In this document: positions 55,889 to 64,000 of the stretch, piece by piece
How the letters are laid out: every line of letters begins with the position of its first letter
Position numbering within the stretch: the first letter of the stretch is position 1
From: Haliclystus octoradiatus
Taxonomy: Eukaryota; Cnidaria; Staurozoa; Stauromedusae; Haliclystidae
DNA: 64,000 nucleotides
Direction: 5' to 3'
Assembly (NCBI GenBank): GCA_916610825.1
Contig: OU744447.1
Coordinates: 35,643,024-35,707,023, forward strand
Notes under the pieces: model-generated
What the model was told of the DNA's origin: nothing
Database searches by the model: none
What the model saw: the letters and a program-made list of their open reading frames with translations, nothing else
Program-made: the position numbers and the translations under genes

Positions 55889-58800
55889 ATGAATGTATTA
55901 CCTAAGACGATTGATCAATTCAACACTAAAGAGTATTGGGAAACATTTTATACAAAGAAAAATGATGAATTTGAATGGTATATCGAATACGAACAGCTGA
56001 GTAATATAATTGATAGTTTCATGGATTCAAAACATCGAATTCTAGTGCCTGGCTGCGGGAGTTCAACTTTAAGTGACAATTTATACGATGTTGGATATCG
56101 TAATATAACTAATGTTGATATCTCAGATACGATTGTCAAACAGCTGATAGCAAAAAATAAGATCAAAAGACCTGGCATGAAGTATTTGAAACAAGACATA
56201 TTCAAGGTTTGTTGTTTCTTGCTTGTAGTTAGGCTCTGGCCTAGGCAACTATTTTTGGCAAGCTGTCTTACCCTGTACGATTATGTCATAACTTCATCAT
56301 CCTCAATAGGTCTAAAAGTGTGAAATGGCCTCCAAGGGCTCAATTAGGCAAACTCCCTTGCCAATAAATAAGAATTAAGAAGATTTTGACCACAAAATTC
56401 GTAAGTTCGTCAAACTTAAATGATTTCACCCCTACATCAGCTTAACACGTCACTGTCTGTGCTGATTGGGCGAATTTTCACAATCTTACAATCCGCAAAA
56501 TCCCATGTAATGATTCTAGGTGGCAATTCTTCGCATCTGATTGGCAATGGTTTTTAGGAACGAGGAACGAATTTTTGGTAAAACGTTTCTGTAACCTGTG
56601 TGCTGCGACTCTTGAAGTTGTCTGTTTGTCAAATTTTATTCCAATAGCAACTTTTCTAATAATGATTTCGATTCATTTTTGCAGACATTTATTTTTCTCT
56701 ATCAACAGACTGATTTTGATGATAATTCATTCGATATTGTTCTTGACAAAGCAACACTGGATGCAATCTGCACTGACTCTTCAGAAGGGACTTTAATAAA
56801 TACAAAGAAAATGTTTGATGAGATTCAACGTATTCTACGAGTCGGTGGCCATTATATTTGCGTTTCTCTTGGCCAGCAGCATATCGTTGAAACTTTATTA
56901 AATTATTTTGTTCGGTTTTGTGCTGTTAAAGTATTTGTCAATGAAGTTGATGCAGATGAAAAACAATCTTCTAGTTTGGCAAGTTTACTTCCTGTGTTGG
57001 TTTTTGTATTAACAAAAATGAAAACGGATTGTAAGTAGCTTACAGTGAAACCTGTATATAACCTCCAGCCAGGATGGAGGATGGCCTGTATATGCAGGGT
57101 AGGTACATACCAAGATTTAGTGACGGCTCGTCCATATGGGCATGCAGGGCTGTACCTACCTGGTCGGTTCAAATACGGATAGTTATTTAAGAAATCATGC
57201 TTTTAATGACATAAAGCTATCCCTAAATTTTATTTTATTTATTTTATTTTACTATGTATCAAAATATGCTTCCCATAATGTAGTTTTAAAATTATACTCT
57301 GTTTGATGCCTTATTTATAAACACAACTGGGTTTGATCGCATACATATTGAGGTTAGGCCTATTCATATAGAATGTTCTGGGCAGACATGACGCTTGCCA
57401 ATAAGCTTTATTGCAAAGCCGTTAATATCAATAAGGTTGGATAACTTAGTCAATAGACTTCTTCAAACCACAGCAACAGATAAGTGTTCTGGTCAAAATG
57501 AGGACTGTATGAATTAATTCTGAGTTAACTGAAGTTGGTCTGTGTTAAGTCAAACGCAGAAGACAAAACGTGAATTTATTATTATTAACAATTTTCATTT
57601 GGGTTGGGCTCATAAAGCTGATGAGCTTACAACGCTATCCAACAACAGACTAACTTATAAATTACAAAGCAAACTATTTAAATACAAACTAAATTACGTC
57701 ATACAAGGCTAATTATTAACTATATTGAATCTAAGTACATGAAAATGTGGCTAATTTATACAAATATGAGACTATACAAAACTACAATAATATTGCTATA
57801 TCATGCTGTTTTCGCCCAAACAGATGGTTAAATTATATTTTTAGGAGAATTCTCCTGATCAGTGATGACACACTCCCTGCCTACCCTAAGTAATGTGGGC
57901 GGTGTCGCCCTACCGAAGGCACCCGTACCACTCCTCTATTTCTAGAGGAATGGCTCTTTTCGCTAAGAGCAATGATGTTAAACGCTCCTTAGATCTCAGC
58001 CGCGACACTGCAGATCAATTTCAACAGATTTCATGGCAGATAGGCCTTGATTGTCAATGCGCAACGATGCGCCGCAGCTACTCACAATGCAATTCCTTCT
58101 GAACCATTCCATCCGCCATCCTTAGATGGTACTCATTTGATGTTTCAGATAAAGCCAAGGCTGAGTTGACCTGAGGGGGATTTGAACCACAGTCGATCAG
58201 ATATGATACGATCTGAAGTTCGGTTGCTCTGCCAACTGAGCTAATCACCCCTACCAAATACCCACAAGCTGCCACTACCAAGATTGACCACAGTATACAG
58301 GTGGCTGTTGTATAAAGGTGACCATTATAAACCAGGTTTGACTATTTCCTACCACTTGTCTGCTGTTTTCCCTAATCAGGAATTTATAGATAAGTTTGAC
58401 CATATTTGTTTCAATGTTTCCATGTTGTTGTAAACTTCCCATATAGTTGGCTATTGACAAAATGGCTGCTGTGTCAGTAACCCTTTATTGAAAACAAAAC
58501 ATGTTACCATTTGAACGTGTTATAAATGTACACTTTGCATACAAATATCATAGTGTATTATCAATTTCATTAGCCTAGACCTACAGTCAATATCGCATAA
58601 TACGTTATCGTTGGGACCCCGAAGAAAATAACGCATTACGCGATTTTAAAATTACAATAGAAATAAATACAATAAAGAGTAAACAAAAGAGAGGGTCACA
58701 GAAATTTCACTGTAGAGCCGTAGACTTTACATCAATGTGTGTTTTTACAAAGAAATGTAAATTAAACATCGCTGTCATAAAACTTATTTCTGAAAAACCA

Positions 58801-61800
58801 GCCCAAGCTAAACAACAATAGCGTCTTTCTGTTTTATTACTATATAAATGAATAAATGATGAACACCCTTTTCGTTTATGTCTCAAGTTTATCTTTCAAA
58901 GTCAAAATCATCTCACTGCCTTTACCATTAAATTTTTGATTAATGAATTGTAATTCAAAAGTAGACATCACGCGTACGAATTACGATTCTTGCGATGTAA
59001 ACATTTGATTATTTTATGAATAATTCCAATCAAACAACATCACAACTTAAATTATTCATAAACTTTGATAGGCTTAATGTTTACATAAAGAGCTGTTTAC
59101 AAAGTCGTTTTCCTTTCTTAAAGCAAAACGATTTCTGTATATTCTCTAGGGCTTTGACAGATTTATTTGTTGATACCTCAAACAAACAATGAATCAGATT
59201 ACAGTAATAAATAATAACACTAAGTGATAAAAAATCCTTTCGAGATTAACTATCTGGAACGTAATGTGCGATAAAACGCACCATGTGGTAACATATTATT
59301 CAACAATAATTAGTTGACTTTGACCGTATTTCGGGCAGGACAATAGTAATTTAACGTACTCGATAAAACGTATTGTACGATAACATATTATGCGATATTG
59401 ACTGTAGGCTACTCCTGCTGGAGTAACAGTTCACAAAGTCTATTTTGTTAGGAAGGGTTAGCTCAGATGGCACGGAGCAACTGAACTACAGATCGGATCT
59501 TGTCTGATCGACGGTCAACTCAGCCTTGACTTTATCTAAAACATCAAATGAGTACCATCTGAGGATGGCAGTTGGAATGGTCCAGAGGGAATTGCATTGT
59601 GAGTAGCGGTGGCGCATCTTTGCGGATTGACAATCAAGGCCCATTTGCCATGAAATCTGTTGAAATTGATCTGCAGTGTTGCGGCTGAGATCAATAAAGA
59701 GCACCTAACATCATTGCTCTCAGCGAAAAGAGCCACTCTTCTAGAATTAGAGGAAGTGGTACGGGTGCCTTTGGCAAGTCGATACCGTCTCAATTACTAC
59801 TTATTTTGTTTTATTTTTAGTGAAGATACCCCTTTTGGAACTCAGATCCGCTGCAACTAATTCAACAAGAAGGCTACGCAATGCTGCATCATTAACCCAT
59901 GCCATTAGGGAGACTCAAATGCTAGCATTTGTCAAGCAGAAGTTGGGTAAGAGTTTATCTTGTGAAGCAAACACTTTTTTTGATAAACATTCATATAAAG
60001 TGCATATGACATGACACTAAGAAATGTTTAGGCCTACACAGATTCAAATAGCTTATAAAGGAGAATGTCGAAAAATATTTTTTAATTTGGTCGCATATAA
60101 GCAGAGATATTTAACTTGAAATAACGCTATTTACTCTCATTCACTTTTTTCAAAACTCTAAATGACAGTCGGAAGAAAAAGAAGGCTTACTATTAGATAA
60201 AGATGACTTTCAGACTTATAAAAATTTGCATCTCCATTCACATCAAATCAAAGTTTCAAACGTCCAAGTCAACCATGCCTACACTTTTAGGACACCTTTT
60301 CTGCTTGAAATGAATAGAATTTATTAAAACGTACATCAGATACAAGGGTCGTATATGACACATATCCTATATTCCAATTCATATGGACAATTTGATCTGT
60401 CATTACTCCATCGGAAAATGGTACAATGCTATCCCGCTTAATGTCACTAATTTTTCAGAACCAGTTTTTATGAAAGTCAGTCCATTCACTCCTGTTAATA
60501 TCACAACCCGCTTATTAAAACCAATTCCTGGCTGCCCAGGCTGGGATAGTGATATTAACAGAAATTCGCTGTACTATCATCAGGGCTGAATTGGAATCAA
60601 ACCAAAGTCCCCGCTTAAATCTGAAATCCGATTGCTGTAGCATTTAAGCCTATTTGCCACCAGAGGCGGATCTGATTTTTTGTAGATATACCCTTGGTAC
60701 AGACTGTCTGTAGGCCTAACCCTAATCAAATCCAAATTTAGCATTAATCCGATGCCATCCAAAAAATTATTATAAATCTGAAAAAATCTGGATTCTTTTG
60801 TAGCCTTTCAAGTGAATGCTACAACGACAGGCAAAGTACAGTCAAACAAACCTTCAAAATGCCAATTAAGAACATTTTTTCAAATGAAATATATTGGATC
60901 TTGTGGCAACAAAGAAGGATGATTTCTTGCTTTTTCTTTTGCAATCTTGATTTGATTTTCCCGTATTTTTTGGCATTTGCCCGTAATGACGTTGTTTTAT
61001 TTTTGAAAAATGACATCAGTTGGGACACATGCTATTTGACTATTATAGAAGATGATTAATAAGGGGTTAACCTACCACATACTTGCCATGTTTGTATTCA
61101 TATTTACTAAACGAGAAATGTTGGGAGACACAAGTGAAGCGCTAAAAAAGCACGAGCTCCGAGCGAATGATTTTTAGCTTCCTGAGTGTCTCCCAACTTT
61201 TTCGAGTTTAGTAAATATGAATACAAACATTTGCAAGCATGTGGTAACCCTTTTCTAAAATAAAACAAATGTCGGAATCTCATTCGACGGCGAATTTTCA
61301 ATTCATGAATTCACAATTTAAAATTCAATTTCCATTCATAAACCAAGCAAAGAGAATCCCACAACAAGATAAATATTATCGAATAAAGAAAGACATACAA
61401 AAAGGTCTGTAATATAAGTGGTACAATAGTTCTTTAGCAAATTAATGCAGTAATTGTTATTTAAATTTCAGTTTTTATTTTGCATGCTACACGACCAATA
61501 AACACATTTACCACGCTTTTCAATAAATATAAACATCTTGAGCTAAATGTCGTTTGTAAATCGTAGCCATTATTGAGATATTTATTGGATTGTTATCAAA
61601 AAGTTATAAAGTCTGTATTTTATCACAGATCAAACTTTTTGAAGCTTGCGGTTTTTCCGGTTTTCGGAGCCATGTTTTACCCTAGGATTTCATGCACGCT
61701 CTTTCGACCAATCAGATCGCAGAAAACCTTTGTGATATTTTAGAATAATAATTGAACTATACTAGGCTAGTTCCTTTTGACATAAAAATGGCTATGAAAT

Positions 61801-63509
61801 TGGTTGCTTAAATCTAGAGGTAAATGTTGTTAATCCTCCAGCGATTACTAGAACAGAAATTGGAATCGGATCTAATTCGGGTCGGCTTTATAGACCTTAT
61901 AGACTGAGCGCCACATATCTAAAACGGCAGGTTTTTCCGGGCAACTTGAAATGGGAGAACAAAAGAATCACAGACAATGAAGCTCGCATGCAGCATTTTC
62001 TCAAAACGATAAGAAGGCTTTGACCGTGAATCATGAAACATGAATTGGATTTTTGAAGGGTTCACAATAAGATTTAATTGAAACAAGAAATAGGGAATTG
62101 TTCAGCATATTTTTATGAATTCTTTTATGTGATTTTTAAGTTGCCTGTAGAAACCTGCTGTTTTAGTTCTGTGGCTCTTGGTCTATTATTTCCTCCATGT
62201 AAAAATAAAATTTTCTCAAAACTCTTTGGCGTTAGCCTATCCTTTTATCCTGTGCAATGAAACCTGTATATAACAGCCAGCTACGAGAGTTAGATAAATT
62301 GACCACTATAGACAGGTGGCCTTTATATACAGATTTGATTAAATAGAAAATACATTGCAAGAGTGACCACTAAAGACAGGTGACCGCTTTATAGAGGTGA
62401 CCGTTATAACAGGTTTGACTGTATATATCAATCCAATCTTATTTTGAAATAGGTCAAACAAAAATTGAAGACAATATAACATTAGATTTATGGGACGAGA
62501 AAGGTGATATCAAGGTACCAAGGTATTCATTGACAGTGGTCGATATGAAATCATCAACAAAAAGGAAAGAGTTAAATGGAAAATTTGCAATATTCATTGT
62601 CCCTCAAGGTATGATAATATATGTTTGTTACCGTAATTGAAGTTATAATGTTAAAGCAGTATGTAAAAGTCACTTACGAGAGTAGATAAATTGACCACTT
62701 AGTATGCAGGGGGTCTTTGTATAGAGGGTTGACTCAATAGAATGTACTACAGTAAAACCTGTATGTAATAGCCACCTATAAGAGTTGACCCCTTGACCAC
62801 TATATGCAGGTGGCCTTTGTATACAGTCTTGATGGAAAAAGGCTTTTAGCTTATTTAAGTCCTGAATAAATGATGATGATGATGATGACGATGATGTACA
62901 ATCTACATCATTATATAATATTAATTATATATGCAGTGTACAATCTTATCTGACTCACACCTCTAGTCTAAATCCACCTCTACAAAGTGACCACTTGTCC
63001 AAATTGGCCATGTTAGTACCTAAAGCATTATTTTATTAAATCAACCCTGTTTGTAAAGACCACCTGTCTATAGTGGTCAATGAATTGAAGTCAAGAAGTT
63101 GGTAGCTGGTATATTGTCCCCATTGCTCAACCCACCAAGTCACTTTGTTCAAAGGACTGATGAACCAAGACTAGGCCCACATATAAAAAAAGAGATAAAA
63201 ATTTAGTCCCTGATTTAATAAAAAAAATGTCTGGAGCTTTGTTTCCAAGAAATCCCCTTAAATTTCTCTATTCGGACCTGACTATTAGTATTGATATTTA
63301 GTCTTTCATTCATTACAGGACGAGAACTAGAGCATCTATTCTCATCGACATCAGGTAGACAAAAGCTTTGTGATATGGCAGCATTCCAACGTCTTGTTGT
63401 TGCAACAATGCATCGCGGTCATACCTATAATAGTATCGACGAAGTGAAAAATGATTTATCCGGAAAAGTTATGGATTTGGCACCAAAAGGGTTGCCAAGT
63501 AATGCAATG
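55889..63509 (+). CDS. METTL13: METTL13, eEF1A lysine and N-terminal methyltransferase (5' part of gene)
   Basis: METTL13 methylates eEF1A at its N-terminus (C-terminal domain) and at Lys55 (N-terminal domain) using S-adenosylmethionine. Exons: 55889-56206, 56709-57030, 59821-59946, 62453-62608, 63319-63509; phases join and the gene runs off the right edge. The start is the ATG at 55889 (context AACAAAATGA), giving MNVLPKTIDQF against human MNLLPKSSREF. Residues follow the human protein: YWETFYTKKNDEFEWY, SAM-binding motif I LVPGCGSSTLS, YDVGYRNITNVDIS, FDIVLDKATLDAI, ILRVGGHYICVSLGQ. Later exons give RYSLTVVD, FAIFIVPQGRELEHLF, MHRGHTYNSIDEV and VMDLAPKGLPS, matching the inter-domain region. 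The C-terminal methyltransferase domain lies outside the window. Two introns end in transposable elements within 20-30 bases of the acceptor. Confidence 0.95.
57042..58345. mobile_element. Pogo-like MITE end fragments around a 1.2 kb stretch
   Basis: A left end (57042-57088) starts 11 bases after the METTL13 exon 2 donor and a right-end-like piece lies at 58282-58345. The DNA between holds a tRNA-SINE (57892-58254) and otherwise nothing recognised. They may be one element split by later DNA, or two unrelated fragments. Confidence 0.35.
57892..58254 (-). mobile_element. tRNA-derived SINE, family 1, young copy
   Basis: Full-length copy in METTL13 intron 2, about six differences in roughly 355 bases from the copy at 1354. 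Both boxes are intact. Confidence 0.85.
59452..59800 (+). mobile_element. tRNA-derived SINE, family 1, next to a METTL13 acceptor
   Basis: Full-length copy in sense orientation; its tail ends about 20 bases before the acceptor of exon 59821-59946, so SINE or near-SINE DNA supplies the branch-point region. Confidence 0.75.
61060..61255. repeat. Long inverted repeat (fold-back element)
   Basis: Arms of about 85 bases, for example TTTGTATTCATATTTACTAA at 61091 and its complement near 61215, around a 22-base loop. A diverged half-copy lies at about 48095-48170 (TTTACTAAACGGGAAATGG, GAAGACACAAGTGAAG). Unlike the 47-kb palindromes it has no hammerhead core. Confidence 0.65.
61521..61752 (+). repeat. 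Dispersed repeat, copy 2 of 2
   Basis: Partner of 5338-5582, same orientation, in METTL13 intron 3. Confidence 0.7.
62253..62423 (+). mobile_element. Pogo-like MITE next to a METTL13 splice acceptor
   Basis: Near-complete copy ending 29 bases before METTL13 exon 62453-62608. Decayed relatives follow at about 62640-62850 and 62750-63083. Confidence 0.75.
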
Positions 63510-63859
63510 GTAAGTTTCTGAATGCGTTTTTGCATTTATCATTTTACCACAAACCAGATCAGCTAGTTAGTCATCAAGGGTCGAAAACATTTTTCAGTGC
63601 CTGCGACCATATAATTTTGCCTTAAAAATGCATGCAAATCTGGGAATTTTCCCAGACGAGCAATTTAAACAGACCTTATTTATACATAGAGTAATTAATT
63701 TCATCCTTATGCATCTCTTATTCAGTTTCATTGATAAGCTTTATGAATTATTTATAGATTAAGACTATTTTTAAATTTTACAAAAATGTACCTGCAGGAA
63801 TTCTATTGTTCAATAATTGTGTCTGTGACCGCCGTTCCCAGTGGTCCCAACATTTTCTA

Positions 63860-64000
63860 CCCCTGTTAGTCATCCTGTGAAAAAAAAATTTCTAGGTTCA
63901 TGAACAGTTCATTCATGAGAAGTCACAAAGAGTTCATGAACACTTCATGAACCAGTTCACATTTGACAACACCTCAAACTTTTGGAAAAAGGTATAAAAC
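63860..64000. mobile_element. GTTCATGAAC element, diverged, cut by window edge
   Basis: AGGTTCATGAACAGTTCATTC and following words; the only copy seen right of 53.4 kb. Confidence 0.5.

Noticed and set aside
59486-59793. Minus-strand open frames of 72 and 85 residues
   Set aside because: They are translations of the tRNA-SINE at 59452-59800; the same frames recur at 1360, 8909 and 57893 in other SINE copies.
61060-61255. Hammerhead ribozyme in the 61-kb palindrome
   Set aside because: No CUGANGA-stem-GAAA arrangement on either strand.
98-63509. Three same-strand genes as an operon
   Set aside because: Gaps are about 11 kb (less any missing exon) and 2.35 kb, poly(A) signals lie between, and the functions are unrelated.

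Overview
This is an AT-rich (about one third GC by eye), intron-rich animal nuclear DNA window. All recognised host genes lie on the + strand. Protein content, introns of hundreds to thousands of bases and many non-autonomous repeats point to an invertebrate, possibly a deuterostome, but I cannot name the species.

Host genes, left to right: (1) the 3' part of a membrane-anchored histidine acid phosphatase of the ACP2/ACPP family (98-13934, 11 exons, 5' end outside the window). (2) A possible small cysteine-rich gene, two linked exons at 16496-16779, family not recognised. (3) A decayed zinc-finger-like gene of unknown family at 19598-22792. (4) A nearly complete PAT1 homolog (PATL1-like mRNA-decay scaffold), 19 exons from 25145 to 53536, lacking only a short N-terminal exon. 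(5) The 5' part of METTL13 (eEF1A lysine and N-terminal methyltransferase), 55889-63509, which runs off the right edge. Exon borders were placed by hand: every GT-AG junction keeps the reading phase, and the joined products follow the families throughout. The three main genes are unrelated in pathway (lysosomal or surface phosphatase, mRNA decapping scaffold, translation-factor methyltransferase). I see no sign of an operon.

The rest is mostly repeats: about 17 pogo-like MITEs, all over the window; about 20 copies of a second MITE built from the palindrome GTTCATGAAC, confined to 20-53 kb plus the right edge; TTAA-flanked MITEs; at least two tRNA-derived SINE families, one recently active; scraps of non-LTR retrotransposons; and a 2.9 kb minisatellite of 44-bp units filling the last PATL1 intron. 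I saw no capsid- or envelope-bearing element.

The most striking element is a tandem pair of about 260-bp palindromic units at 46977-47500. They carry hammerhead self-cleaving ribozyme motifs on both strands, with diverged relatives at 33.4 kb and 4.5 kb. This looks like a small retrozyme or Penelope-derived ribozyme element. The PATL1 homolog also has a duplicated DETFG motif, the DDX6-binding motif of the family, on two consecutive exons.
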